Origin: Geosiphon pyriformis
Lineage: Eukaryota; Glomeromycota; Glomeromycetes; Archaeosporales; Geosiphonaceae
Direction: 5' to 3'
Assembly (NCBI GenBank): GCA_016748015.1
Contig: JAAOMT010000295.1
Coordinates: 502,604 to 566,603 of the forward strand
Length of the DNA stretch: 64,000 bases
Each line of letters opens with the position of its first letter. Positions within the stretch are counted from its first letter, which is position 1. Below the pieces are notes generated by a model. That model saw only the letters and a program-made list of their open reading frames with translations. It was not told the DNA's origin and did no database searches. Made by a program: the position numbers and the translations under genes. This document shows positions 46,249 through 58,464 of this stretch, piece by piece.

Positions 46249-47345
46249 TAAATATTATAGTTAAATTTATCCAAGTAAAGTATCCAACAAATTATCCTTT
46301 TGTGTTCCAGCTTTTTTTTGTCATATAACTAAATCAAGGCTTAATGATCTGTTATTACTAAGAATTTTACACCAAAAAAATATTTATTCCAGTAATTAGT
46401 AGTCCAAACTACAGCTAAGTATTTCTGCTCAGTAATAAAATAGTTCTGTTCTGTTGATAAGAGTGTTTTATTAATATATGTTATAACATGTTTCTTGTCA
46501 TTTTTATTTTTTTGTAAAAAAATAGCACTAAGTTTATAATTAAATACATTAGTATAGAAGATAAAAGATTAATTCAGATCAAGTTACATAAAGATAGGTT
46601 TTGTAATCAGTTTTTCTTTCAAAGTTTTAAATGTTTTTTGTTAATATATATTCCAATAGTAATTGATATTTTTTTTAAGTAACTGGTTAAGAGAAAAAGC
46701 AATTTTAGAGAAATTCTTGATAAATTTGGGATAATAGAAAACCAATCCAAGAAAAAAGCATAGATTATAAATATTTATTGGTTGTCTAATGTTTTGGACT
46801 TTTTTAACTTTGGCTAAGTTAGAAAAAATTCTATTTTTTGTAATAAGATAACCAAAGAACTGAATAGATTAATGTTCAAAAAAAAATTTAATAAGCTTAA
46901 TTTTAAGGCCAGTATTTCTTAGAAGATCAAAAACATTTTGTAAATGTTTTAGGTATTTATTTTATGTTTTTAAGTATATTATTATATTATCTAAATAGAC
47001 CAGAACAAAATTTTCTTTATTGATTTAAATACTTTGTCTATTAAGCATTAAAAAGTAAAAGGAATATTGATAAGACCAAAAGACATGACTGTAAATTTGT
47101 AAATATTATACTTAGTAATGAAGACAGTTTTCTTCTTGCTTTTTGAATTCATTTTTACTTGTCAGAATTCAGTAATTAAGTCGATAATTGAAAAAAAAAC
47201 AGCATTATTGAATTAGTCTAATATTGTATCAATTTTGAGAAATAAGTATATGTCTCTTTTAGTAATGGCATTTAGTTAACAATAGTCAACACAAAAGCAT
47301 AGAGTTCTATCTTTCTTAGATATTACTACAACTAGAAAAGCCTAT
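46249..47345 (-). pseudogene. Gy1-D RNase H and RT
   Basis: Continues Gy1-D after Gy1-C. Minus-strand homology to Gy1-C RNase H (46249-46750) and RT (46760-47345), with the catalytic box VYLDN (about 46990-47000) and Trp of the GFWQ motif as TGA. The conserved TAG (KNK-stop-AF) lies at about 47330. No long frame is open. Confidence 0.7.
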
Positions 47346-48869
47346 TTATTTTTGGTTTTTTGTATAAATCCAAGATTTTTCATCTGGTTTATTTTTTTTT
47401 TGATAAACTTATTATATGACAATTGGATTAATAAGACTTTAAGTAAATAGAACAAGTTTTTTTGATAGTAATAGTGTATTGTATCACATGGGTATGTTTA
47501 GAGATATTACTTTTTTTTAAGATAACTAGACTGTTTCTAGTTAACAAATTTTCAATGTTAATTTTTTTTTCTTTAAAAAAAAGTTTTTTTTGTTTTACTA
47601 TTAATGACTGTATCTCTGGTAGTTTATTTTCAAAGAACTTTTGTATTTCTTTTATTTTATTTCAAAGTATCAAACTATTTAGTTTCTAATCTTTGTAATA
47701 GATTAAATAAGATTTGCATTTATTACTAAAAGAATACAATAGTTTATTGTACCAATACTAGACATAAAGATTATGCTATCAATAACTGTATTTGGTTTTC
47801 TTGTCAGGCTTTCTGTTAAAAATTTTTCTGAATATATTATAGTATAACCAACAGATTAGCTTATTATTTACAATGATTTTTTTTTGTTAACTTTGATATT
47901 GTTTAGTAACTTGTTATTACTGGTAAAGATAATATAAGCAAGTTTAACAGTTTTTTTTGTTTTTGTTCTTGTTTTTTTTCACTTTTTTTATTATCTGATT
48001 TATTTAATTGTTCTTTTTTTTGATCTTGCTTGGGTATTGGGGGAGTTGTTCAATTATAATACTTAACTATAATGGGTTTTTTACCATATTTGATGGTTAG
48101 TTCACAAAGTTTATAGTCAAGTAAAACTTTGGCTTTCTTAAGCCATTCATTGTCAACAATTATAATATATTCTTTTGTTTCAAATAGTTTCATGTTAGTT
48201 TCAATATTAATGCTATTAATGCAAACAAGGATAGCTTTGGCTATGCTCAGACCTTTTTTCTTGTCACTATATATATTAGTTATTGGTTGAGTGAAAAGTT
48301 CATTAATTTTTCTGCCAATTGCTTTAAAAAAATGTTTGGTAATAACATTAACAGATAATCTACTGTCTAAAATTAAATCAATAAAGTAACCAGTCACTTG
48401 GACTTTGCTAATTAGAGAAGTAACATTGCTGTTGTCAGCAAGTTCAGCTTAACAAGAGTACTTGTTGGTTTTTGGTGTTTTTTTTTTAGAATTAAGGATT
48501 TGTGAAAAATTTTTACTAAACTGTAAATGAGTCATTAACTGGCCAAAGATAATATAAGCTGGTGTTTCTATAAAATCTTTAACAATAGAATAGTGACCAG
48601 ATTTTTGTACAATTTCTGGAAATTCTAGCTTTGAAAAATTTTTAAAGATTTTTGCTTTTGGTGGTTTATTGTTGTTAGTGATTAATGTAAAAGCTTTATT
48701 AAAATCCAAGGCAAAATTAATCTTGGCTTTTTTATTTTTGTTGAATTAAAAATGTTAATTGCTAATTTATCTATGTTATGATTATTATCAGTTAGATTAA
48801 AATGTAAAAAAAATTTTTTTTTGGTTGGCTTGTACTCTCACTCTTTGGAAATGCACCTACCAGTTTAAA
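47346..48869 (-). pseudogene. Gy1-D protease and N-terminal Pol
   Basis: Open 48050-48397 and 48449-48709: TGYFIDLILDSRLSVNVITKHF, catalytic DSG as DSR (48367-48359, GGA to AGA), EYIIIVDNEWLKKAKVLLDYKLCELTIKYGKK, and upstream NKPPKAKIFKNFSKLEFPEIVQKSGHYS. The frameshift heptamer TTTAAAC is kept at 48869-48863. The plus-strand frame 47462-47689 is antisense. Confidence 0.72.
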
Positions 48870-51029
48870 GATTAATAAACAGTGACTTTAACTAAAAGAT
48901 TTTCTCCAAAGAAATTGATATTGGTATGATTAGATCTTTAATTGATAGTATTATTGTTGTTAAGTTTATTTTTCTAATTGTTATTGTTTCTGAAAGCTGG
49001 AAGAAATAAAAAAGAATTGTTGCAATCTCTTGAGAAATGTCCAGTTAGTCTATAGTAATAACATACAAATGGGTCACAATTTTATTGTCTTTGATAAAGT
49101 AGTTGCTAAGACTAATTAAAATAGGATTCAAATCTGGGTCTTTAAAGTTGTTAATTCTTTCTAACTGCTTGGGTTAAAAGTTTTAGTAATTGAGTAAGAT
49201 TGGCTGTAAATCTGTTTATTAATTTTTTATTAGAATCTTAAATATAAGCAGTAAAAAAAGTAGCAGCTATCTGAGGAGCAAAAGCCATAGTAAAAACAAG
49301 AACAAAAACCAAAAAAATGAATTCTATGTGTATTTTTTGATTGTCTTCTATTTTTTGGACAAGTTCAATAACCATATCTATTGTGGGAGTGTTTTTTAGG
49401 GCTAAAAAAGGCCAAAAAGCATATAAAAAATTAGTTCTTAATTTTTTTGTAAAGAAGTGAATTTTCTGTTTTTCTGTTTAATTTTTTTCAAAGTTTACTT
49501 GTTTAATTATCTTTTTTATTGCTTTAACATATTCAATTACTATTGTTACAGGTTGGAGTAACAAGCTAATAGATAGCAAAAGAGAACAGAATTGTAAGAT
49601 AATAAAAGAAATCAAAGAGAATTCAATTTCAAAGAGCAAATTGAATGAGTATAGATTCAATGTGCAAGATCAGTCTCATAAAATATCTCAGTTACTATAC
49701 TTTTCAAAGGATAACCAAAGAATCTGAAGATAGAGAGATAGTCTATACTGTCAACAAATAATTACATGTTAGTATAATTCTATACTTCATGTTGACATTC
49801 TTAAAATTTAATATTAGGTATTAAATGTATTCTTTAGTCACATTTTATTTAATAATCTTTAAATACTACAATTACATGTTTCAAGAAAAAGGTAAGAAAT
49901 AACCAACAAGTAATTTTTTATTCTAAGATATTCAGATACTTGAAGATAGAGAAAGAGAAATTAGTGATAAGAGAATAATTGAGATGAAAGTTGTTATTTT
50001 ATTTATTTATTTTCTTTGATTCTTATATGTTTTTCTATAGTTAAGAGATTTATTGCTTATATAGCTATTAAAAGTGGTCAATGATTAGGTTAATGATTAC
50101 TATCTAAAAATAGAGTGGCTAATTATATGACATTAGTGGCTAATACATATGATAATTAATAAGAAGTATAGGTTTTATCATAACACTATTTTTCCTAAAT
50201 TTTAAGTTTTTTTTTAATTCTATATATCATTTAGAGATCAAAATAGAAGTTCTGAATTTGTTTTCAAACTGGATGGTAAAAAAAGTGTTGTTTTTTCCAA
50301 TATTTGCTGGTGTCTATTTGATAATTTTTTGCTGGACATTAGTATTGGTTTCTTGTAAAAACTAGATGGCAAAAAAGTTTTGAGATAGCCACTAACGATT
50401 TGAAACTTGTATTTATTATCATATTGGTTGGCTATAACAGCTCTTTTAAAGTTATCCAAATATTTAATTAAATCTTGTGTATTGTTTTTAAATAAGGGTA
50501 ATAAGATATTGTTTCTTTATCTTAAAGCAGTTTGTATATCTTGGAGGACAGCCAAGATGTTTGCTTGTATAAAATCAACAGCCATTAGTTTAAAAATAGC
50601 TGTTTGTATAGAATGTTTTAATTTACTTGAAAAAGATCAAAAACAAAAGCAGTTTGGTAACTTTTTTCTTTTGTTTTAAAGAGAGTTTTAGCTAATTGGT
50701 TGGCAGCAATCCAAATGTGGATTTGGTAATTCAGATATTCAAAATCAAAAGGTTGTTGTTTAAAGATTGTTGAATATAAAAGCTGATTAATGCTATTGTT
50801 TTTTTCTTTAAAAGTTTCTTCAAATAGGCTTGATCAAAGAAATAAGTTGTATAGACTTGTTTAAAAACCAGTTCTAAAAGTTTCAAAATTGTCTACTGGA
50901 TTGTTTTTCAAGAAGAAAACAGATTAAACAAAAAGACAGAAGATTAAATGCAATAAAATTTAAGTTATTTTTATTGTGTATTGTAAAGTGTTTTTTTGAT
51001 TGTTGTAACAAATATAAATAATTATTCAT
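48870..51029 (-). pseudogene. Gy1-D Gag, split by the solo LTR Gy1-E
   Basis: Runs from the ATG at 51029-51027 to the slippery site, interrupted at 49544-50185. Recognisable pieces: QYDNKYKFQIVSGYLKTFLPSSFYKKP-like segment in 50238-50459 (partly frame-shifted) and the Q-rich CCHC region at 48990-49100. Degenerate. Confidence 0.68.
49544..50185 (-). repeat. Gy1-E: solo Gy1 LTR in the gag of Gy1-D
   Basis: 642 bp, TGTTACAGG to CATAACA, flanked by a perfect CTAT (49540-49543 and 50186-50189). Two 12-bp units (50076-50099). Better preserved than the host copy. Solo LTR from LTR-LTR recombination. Confidence 0.92.
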
Positions 51030-51081
51030 ACAATAAGAAAATAAGTGGATTTTAACAACTTCATAGAAAACATAATTTTTA

Positions 51082-51806
51082 TATTATGAATTAAAATAAC
51101 AAGCTAACAAATAGTAAAAGAGAATAGAATTGTAGAATAATAGAATTAATTAAAGAGAATTTAACTTTAGAGAATAAATTAAATAAGTAAGAATTCAATG
51201 TGTAAAATCAGTCTTATAAAATATCTCAATTGCTATTCTTTTTAAAAGATAAACAGAGAATTTGAAGATAGAAAGATAGTTTATATTGTTAATAAATAAT
51301 AACATACTGGTATAATTTTATGTCTCATTTCAGTGCTTTTAAAATTTGATATTAGGTATTAGATGTGTTTTTTAGTCACATTTTATTTAATAATCTTCAA
51401 ATATTACAATTATATAAGTCAGTAAAGAGTAAGTAAATACTAACAAGTAATCTTTTATTTCAAAATATTTAGATACTTAAAGATAAAGAAAAAAAAATTA
51501 CCAAGAAAAAAAGAATTAAAATAAAGTTGTTATTTTATTTTATTTTTTTCTTTAATTTGTACATACTTTCCTATAGCTAAGAGATTTATCACTTATATAA
51601 CTATCAAAAGTGGTTAATAACTAGATTAATAATTAAGTCAATAATCAGATTATTAATTAAATTAATGATTAGATTAATAATAAGGTTAACAGTTAGATCA
51701 TTAATTAAGTTAACAATTATTATCTAAAAATAGAGTGGCTAATTATATGATATTATTGGCTAATATATATAATAATTAATAAAAACTATGGATTTTAATT
51801 GTAATA
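51082..51806 (-). repeat. Gy1-D 5' LTR
   Basis: 725 bp, TATTATGAATT to TTGTAATA; nine degenerate 12-bp units at 51612-51719 against five in the 3' LTR. Flank ATAC (51807-51810). Confidence 0.85.
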
Positions 51807-51810
51807 ATAC

Positions 51811-54800
51811 AAAATATTAATGGTTTTTAGCATTTTTTCTGATTTTTACAGTAAAGTTTTTATTAATTAATATTAACATAAATAATCTTAATTAAGAATT
51901 ATTCTTTTAAAAAATTTAGCTAATAAATAATAGTTTTGTTTAGTAAATAACACAAATAAGTTTTTTAATACTTTAAGTTATGATAATTTAGTTTTTAATA
52001 TTCTTTTTTATTTCTTTTTAATTAAAAGTTTTTTTGAATATTTATTTTAAAAAATAATTAAAATGAAAGCTTAAACTCTGACAAAATTAAACTATTATAT
52101 AAATTATAGTTTTTCTTAATATTAAAGCTATTATATATATATTTTTGTAGTTTTATAAAAAAATACATTATAATACTCTTTTTTTGATATCTTAATCTAG
52201 TATTTGTTTCCATTACCAATTAGTATTTATTATTATTTTAAGTTAGTTCTTGTTATTATTACGAAATAATACTTATTATTATATTAATTATTATTTTTTT
52301 AAAATTATTACTGTACTATATTTTGATTAGATAATTTATATTATTTTATGATTTTTTTGCTAAATTTTTAAATTATAACATTATTTTTTTTTTCAAAATT
52401 GAGTTTTGTTAAAATCAAAGTTAATTTTTTTATTAAATTCTAAGTTGCTATAATAATTTAATATTGTATTATTAATTTGTTATTATAATTTTTAAAATTG
52501 TGAATTGATAAGCTATCTAATACTATTAATTATTATTATTTTTATGATTAAGTCCAATAATATTTTGTGACAATTTTCAAATGTTTTGAAATTCTGTAAA
52601 CTGTTTTTAAATGAAATATACTGTTGATTTTTTTAATAAAATATTCTAATTAATAGATTATTGTTTTGTTAAATACTCTAATTGAATCTTTTGAATATAA
52701 TATTTGTATATTTAAGTGTTTTTTAAATATTGACTAAGATTTTGTAAAAATAATTGTTTATTGTTTTTATAATAAGTAAATTGATAATTTTTATGTATGT
52801 TTTATTCTTAATAAATAGTTAACATTGGCATTTTTAATATTTTTTTTGTATTTAATAATATAATTATATAATTATATAGTGTTAATATTTGTAATTATTT
52901 AGCATATTTTCCTTTTAGCACTTTTTTGTTATTTAATCAGATTAAACTTTTATAATTTATAATAATATTAAAAAGTTTATATCATAAATATATATTAAAG
53001 TAAATATAATTTCAGATTATTGCTAAGTATTTTAGTTTATGTACTATATAGTTTTGTTTTATTATATTGAAACTTCTACTAATATAAGCAATTATATATT
53101 CTTTTTTATTATTATTATTTTATAAAAAAATAGTTCTAAGTTTAATTTTAAAGACATTTCTAATTAAAATAAATTTTTTGTTGAAATTTATATAAATTAT
53201 TATTAATAATTTAATAAGCTTTTGTCTAAGATACTAAAAAGCTTTTTATTATGTTTTAGTTTATTCAAAGTTTATATTTTTGGATAGTAAATAATTAAAA
53301 AATTTAAAAATATTTGAAAAATTTTCTACAAAATAACAATAGTAAGATATAAGTTTTAAAAAGTTTTTAACTTCTAAAATATTTTAAAGTATTAAAAAAA
53401 TTTTTACTTTGTTTATTTTTAATAAATCTGGTTTTATTTTATTTTTTTCAATTATATATTCTAGAAATACTAATTTATTTTTTTCAAAAAAACATTTTTC
53501 TAAATTTAAATTAAATTTAGTATGTCTTAATTTCTTAAAAACTTGTTGTAAATATTGGAAATAATTCATAAATCTTGGTAAGAAAATATTTGTATTATTC
53601 AAATAGACAATAATAAATTGCCACAAAATTTCAGAGTAAAAATGTTCATTAGTCTTTGGAATATTACAAGAGTATTTGTCAATCTAAATAGCATTATATT
53701 GAACTTATAATTGTTATTTTGTATTATAAATACTGTTTTATGCTTGTTTTTTGAATTTATTTCTACTTATTAATATTTATTAGTCAAATTAAATATAGAA
53801 AACCATTTTGTTCTTTTAAAAATATTGAAAATTTTATTAATTAATAATAAAATAAAATATGAGTTTTTAATTATTTTGCTGTTTAATTTAAAATAGTTAA
53901 TACAAAATTTAGTTTTTCTGTTTTTTTTTCTTATTAAAACAACTAATAAGAATCATAAATTTATTAATAATTAAATTATCTTTTTTTTTAATATTTTTTA
54001 AACTTCTTCTTTAATAAAATTATGCTTTATTAATAAAATACAATAAGTATATTGTTTTTTAAGTCTGGTGTTTTTAGTAAAAATTTGATGCTAAACTTAA
54101 TTAATTCTTCCAAATTTACTATTTTATGAAAATATATTAAGTATTTTAAAATTAATGTTTTTAATTATTACTATTGGTTAGAATTTATTGTTCTAATATT
54201 TAATTTGGCCAATTTTTTTGTTGTAAATTAATAGTATTTTAATAGTTGTTGTTAATTTATTGAAGTAAGTTAAAATAAAGTGTAATTTCTAAAAAGTTTA
54301 GAATTTTTGTAATATTAACACATTTTTTAACTTTGTTTTAAGATATTTAATGATAGTATCTTTTAAAATATAAACAGATTTTTTATGGTATTTATAATAA
54401 AAATTTTTATCTATTGAGTTTTATCAACTAAAATAAAAAATTATTAAGTTTTATATAAAACTGTTAACAAATTTCTGAATAAAACTTAAATATTAGATCT
54501 TTTTTTTAATTGTTTTTTTTATTTTTATTTTTTATTTTTTATATAACATAAGTATAATAAACCATTTAGTTTTAATTATTTCACTTTTTTCTCTATTATT
54601 TTAACAAAATTTCTTTTAATTTTTTTTGTTAATCTAAGACTAAAAGTTTTTTTTATTGTTTGTATTAATTCTTTTTAATTTATTATTAATACAAATTTAT
54701 CAATTTTTACCAATAGTAGAAAAATTGCTTGTGCAATTTTTTTTTTAAATTCAATAGTATATAATTTTTCTAAGTTGTTTTGTTATAAAACTATCAAATT

Positions 54801-55605
54801 TTTAATGTATTTAGAATTTATTACTCTTTTTTAAATACTTATTTTTTTTTTATAAAACTTGATAACAATACTATTTAAATTATTATTTCTGGTAGAATTT
54901 TAATTATTATTTTCAGATTAATTTTGGTAATATTTCTGAATGACAACATTGTAAATTGGTTTTTTAGATAATATAAATTGAATTTAATATTAGTTAAATA
55001 TTTTTTTTTTATATATTATTCTTAAATATCTATTTTTAAAGTATTGAATATTAATTTTTTGTTTTAAATTAATATAAACTACAAAATTTTCTAACTTATA
55101 ACTATTAGATAAGTTTTGTTAATTTATTGATTAATTTTAATACTTTTAATTTTTAATTTCAATTTTTTTTTAAGTTTTTATTGTATTAATATTCTTTATA
55201 GTACTGACTTTAGTATAGAATAAAATAGTTTTTGTAAAAATAAGTATTAATCTAAATAAAGTACGGTTTTTGCTTTTGGTAAGTGAAACATAGCTGTTAA
55301 TTTTTCTGGAATTTATCTACTGAATTAAATATATTATAATTAATAATTTTGTTAACTATTTTAATTAATATTTTTTATCATATTTTTTTAACAGTTTTTT
55401 TTTTACTTTGGCCTATATAATATTGTATAATTTGTCTTTATTATGTAGATAATATTATAGTTTTTTTAATGCTCTGTTAAATGCTGTTTTAAATAGCATT
55501 TTTTTTTATTTAATTATAGATAAAAATTGTATATTAGCAAGTTGTATTATATATTTTTTTCTGTCTAATATATTAATTCAATTATACTTTTTTGACAATA
55601 GTTTT
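51811..55605 (-). mobile_element. Gy3: old Ty3/gypsy remnant
   Basis: Extremely AT-rich. On the minus strand RNase H is readable at about 52990-53190 (NFNKKFIL, YIISRSF-like, HKLKYLAII), RT at 53384-53626 (WQFIIVYLNNTNIF, with YLDD as YLNN; HLQ-type QYLQQVFKKLR; LNLNLEKCFFEKNKLVFLEYII) and more RT at 53630-53800 (YKFNIMLF, FQRLMN). Sequence differs from both Gy1 and Gy2 RT, so a third family. Integrase should lie at 51811-52980 and Gag/PR at 54100-55600, but I cannot read them. No LTR found. Confidence 0.6.
53384..53800 (-). pseudogene. Gy3 reverse transcriptase fragment
   Basis: An 80-codon open stretch plus the upstream segment. Catalytic YLDD is YLNN; after it come the FNYFQYLQQVFKK block and the GKN-type turn before FLEYIIEKNKIKPD, all normal for Ty3/gypsy RT in this order. 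Both catalytic Asp are Asn. RNase H follows at lower coordinates. Confidence 0.7.
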
Positions 55606-55609
55606 TTAT

Positions 55610-56598
55610 TGTTACTAGAGATTTTTGTCTTTTTTTAAATGTTGTTAATATTGTTTTGCTATAAATTTGCTATTACTAAAAGCTGTTAAATCTCTAATAA
55701 CTGAATTTATTTTCAAATTATCTTCTATAATTTAAATTGCTGGGTTTATAAGTAAAATAGCCAATTCTGTACCAGTTATTTATATAGTCATTTTATGGTG
55801 AAAGTCAATTCTTTCTTAGGAATTGTTTATCTAAAAGCTTATTAAAATATGTAGTTATTTTGCTGTAAAAGTTAACTCTTTTTTAGAAATTATTTGTCTA
55901 AAAACTCACTAAAATATGTAGTTACTTTGCTATAAAAGTCAACTTTTTTACAGAAATCTTATCTGTAAGATATTCTAATATATATAATAAAAAAAGTAAA
56001 AGAAAAAAAAATTTTGTTAAAAAAATTGTTTGTTGTTCAGACCTGAAATCACTAACAGATTACTGAAATAATAGCTAATTAATTTCAAAATATTAGTTAA
56101 ATTTTGGAAAATACTAAGTACAAATAATTAATGAATTTGTTTTTAAAGTATTTATTTTATTAATAAGAGTAAAAGTATTTTTAAGATAAAATAAAATAAT
56201 TTTGACTGAAATAAAATACATTTTCTTGAAGAAAAAAGCTTTTTTTTTATACAATTTATTATAGTATTAGTCTTTAACTTGTAATTTTTTTTTGCTATAA
56301 TTTCAATGAATTTAAAAATATATTTTAGTGAACTACAAGTTGTTTTTATGAACTATAAATTATTTTGGAAATTTTACGAATTTTGGTGAATTCTTAAATG
56401 TTACAAAATTTAGTATATTGCATAATCTAATTATTATAATTATGTATTATACAAATTGGATTATTAATTGAATAATAATATTTAATAGTTTGATTATATA
56501 ATAAGTAAAATTGAAATAATAATAATATATATTAATTGATGATAGAAATTATAAGAATAATTTTATGTTAATTAATGACTAAAATTCTACTAGTAACA
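55610..56598 (-). repeat. Gy2 copy 2 3' LTR
   Basis: 989 bp, the longest Gy2 LTR here. Contains an internal tandem duplication near 55800-55950, where an AAAATATGTAGTTA word and its context occur twice, which explains part of the extra length. Confidence 0.85.
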
Positions 56599-57268
56599 TA
56601 ATATTTTTTTTAAGACTAAGTTCTATTAAAGTTCAAGTACTATTTGTAATATTAAGATAATAATCCAAAATTATTGAATTAATTTGGTTTAAAAATTTTT
56701 GAAATTTCAGTTCTGTAAAATTGTTAATATATTAAATTTTTATTGGTTGAAGTATTGGATTTTGTAGAACGGTTTTGCAAATATTGAATAAGTTATAGAG
56801 TTTAAAAGCTGCTTTAAGTTTATAATAAACATTTATTAATCTAATTGTTGTTTTGAATTTGTTGTGAATTTGTTTTTATATAGCTTTAGAAGTAAGATTG
56901 ATTGCTTTATGTTCTAATTTTTGTTGATATAGTGTTTTTTCAATTTGAAAATATTAATAAATTGGAGTATATTTACTGTTTTTGTTAAAACATATTTGAA
57001 GTTTTTGTTGTATTATAGCATTTAAAGAAATACTAATAGAAGTAAACAATATATTTTTTTTAAAGTTTGTTTTAAAAGTTATAGTAAGTAATTTTTAAAT
57101 AGCTTCTTATGTTTTTTTATAAAAATAGTAATTCTGAAAATTATTTATTATTAGGGCTGTAGTTTTTTTCTAAATATAATTAATTTGACTTTTATTAATT
57201 ATTATAGATAAATCAAAAAGTGTTTCAAAGTTAACATTAATTTTTGGAATATTTGTTGAATGTTTTAG
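56599..57268 (-). pseudogene. Gy2 copy 2 extra 3' frame (unknown function)
   Basis: Aligns on the minus strand with 20595-21265 of Gy2 copy 1, along the whole length and with shared blocks (the YYKLKAVFKLYNLF and FKAIQKQ regions). No long frame remains. Presence in both copies shows the segment belongs to the element. Confidence 0.65.
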
Positions 57269-57746
57269 TGTTATAGATGATTATTTAGGGTGTTAAAATA
57301 AATAACAAATCCATAAATTAATGCTCAATAGCTGTTAATAATGATAGTTTCTAAAGATTTTTGAGTATTTGAAGATTTTAATTAAGTTTTTTGTATAATA
57401 AACAAAGATTCAATTAATGGTTTTTTTTGTGAATTTCTTTTTTCAGCATAATAATTGGTTTAATCTGGTAGTTATATCCTTCTAATAAGTTATTTTTTAA
57501 GTTTATTATCTTTGTTTTACAGATTTTTTACCAAGCTATCTTTAATGTCAATATTTTAGCACTTAATCTTTTAATTAATTAGTAAACAACAAAAAAACAA
57601 AAATATAAAAATATAAAAAAATATAAAATTAGTATTTCATCAATATTTATAATTAAAAACTATTGTTTTAATATAGTTAAGTAATAGATATTATTAACAT
57701 AAATTGCCAATTGAATTAAAAAATAACAATGTTAATTTAATAATAT
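57269..57746 (-). repeat. LTR4, partial, split by Gy1-F
   Basis: Starts TGTTATAGATG as other LTR4 copies and continues to 57746, equivalent to about position 580 of the copy at 36183. Preceded by TTAG (57265-57268). The remainder should lie beyond Gy1-F. Strand nominal. Confidence 0.8.
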
Positions 57747-58412
57747 TGTTATGGTTGAAACCTATACTTCTTATTAATTATTATATGTATTAGTTATTGA
57801 TGTTATATAATTAGCCACTCTATTTTTAGATAGTGATTATTAATCTGATTATTAATCTAGTCATTGACCTGATTATTGACTACTTTTAATAGCTATATAA
57901 GCAATGAATCTCTTAACTATAGAAAAGTATAATAGAATCAAAAAAAGAAAAGAAATAAAATAACAACTTCATTTCAATTCTTTTCTTTTCACTAATTTTC
58001 CTTTTCTTACCTTCAAGTATCTGAACATTTTGGAATAAAAGATTACTTGTTGGTTATTTCCTACTTTTTTCTTGAAACATATAATTGTAGCATTTAAAGA
58101 TTATTAAATAAAATATAACTAAAAAGTACATTTGATATCTGATATTGAATTCTAAAAGTGCTAATGTAAGACATAGAATTATACTAGTGTGTGATCATTT
58201 GTTGACAGTATAAACTATCTCTCTACTTTCAGATTTTTTGGTTATTTTTTGAAAAGTATAATGACTGAAATATTTTATGAGACTAATTTTGCATATTAAA
58301 TCCATATTTATTCAATTTGCTTTTTAAAGTTAAATTCTCTTTGATTTTTTTCATCACCCTACAATCTTGTTCTCTCTTGCTATTTGTTAGTTTGTTACTC
58401 TAATCTATAACA
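57747..58412 (+). repeat. Gy1-F 5' LTR
   Basis: 666 bp, TGTTATGG to CTATAACA; four 12-bp units at 57834-57881, then a TATATAAG TATA box. Confidence 0.9.
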
Positions 58413-58418
58413 TAAAAG

Positions 58419-58435
58419 TGGTGCTCTCTGTGAAG
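58419..58435 (+). other. Gy1-F primer binding site
   Basis: TGGTGCTCTCTGTGAAG, six bases after the LTR, as in C. Confidence 0.65.
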
Positions 58436-58464
58436 TTGTCAAAATTCACTTTGTTTACTATTGT

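Larger units (their letters stand above)
34951..51806 (-). mobile_element. Gy1 copy D: element split by LTR4, Gy1-C and Gy1-E
   Basis: Minus-strand element with 3' LTR 34951-35628 and 5' LTR 51082-51806, flanked by a perfect ATAC (34947-34950 and 51807-51810). Its body reads continuously after removing LTR4 (36183-37063, ATAG), Gy1-C (38598-46244, ATAT) and the solo LTR Gy1-E (49544-50185, CTAT). Highly degenerate, comparable to copy A. Confidence 0.9.
55610..57268 (-). mobile_element. Gy2 copy 2: 3' end (LTR plus 3' frame)
   Basis: Minus-strand Gy2: 3' LTR 55610-56598 (TGTTACTAGAG ... CTAGTAACA, best-kept ends of the family), T-rich complement of the polypurine tract, then the Gy2 3' frame region up to 57268 where LTR4 enters. 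The rest of this copy should lie beyond LTR4 and Gy1-F, outside the window. TTAT (55606-55609) is the candidate outer target 4-mer in Gy3. Confidence 0.82.

Noticed and set aside
51811-55605. A mitochondrial origin suggested by the extreme AT content.
   Set aside because: The readable frames are Ty3/gypsy RT and RNase H, and no mitochondrial gene is recognisable.
55610-56598. Reading this LTR as a solo LTR.
   Set aside because: 56599-57268 aligns with the internal 3' end of Gy2, so the LTR is the 3' LTR of a longer copy.
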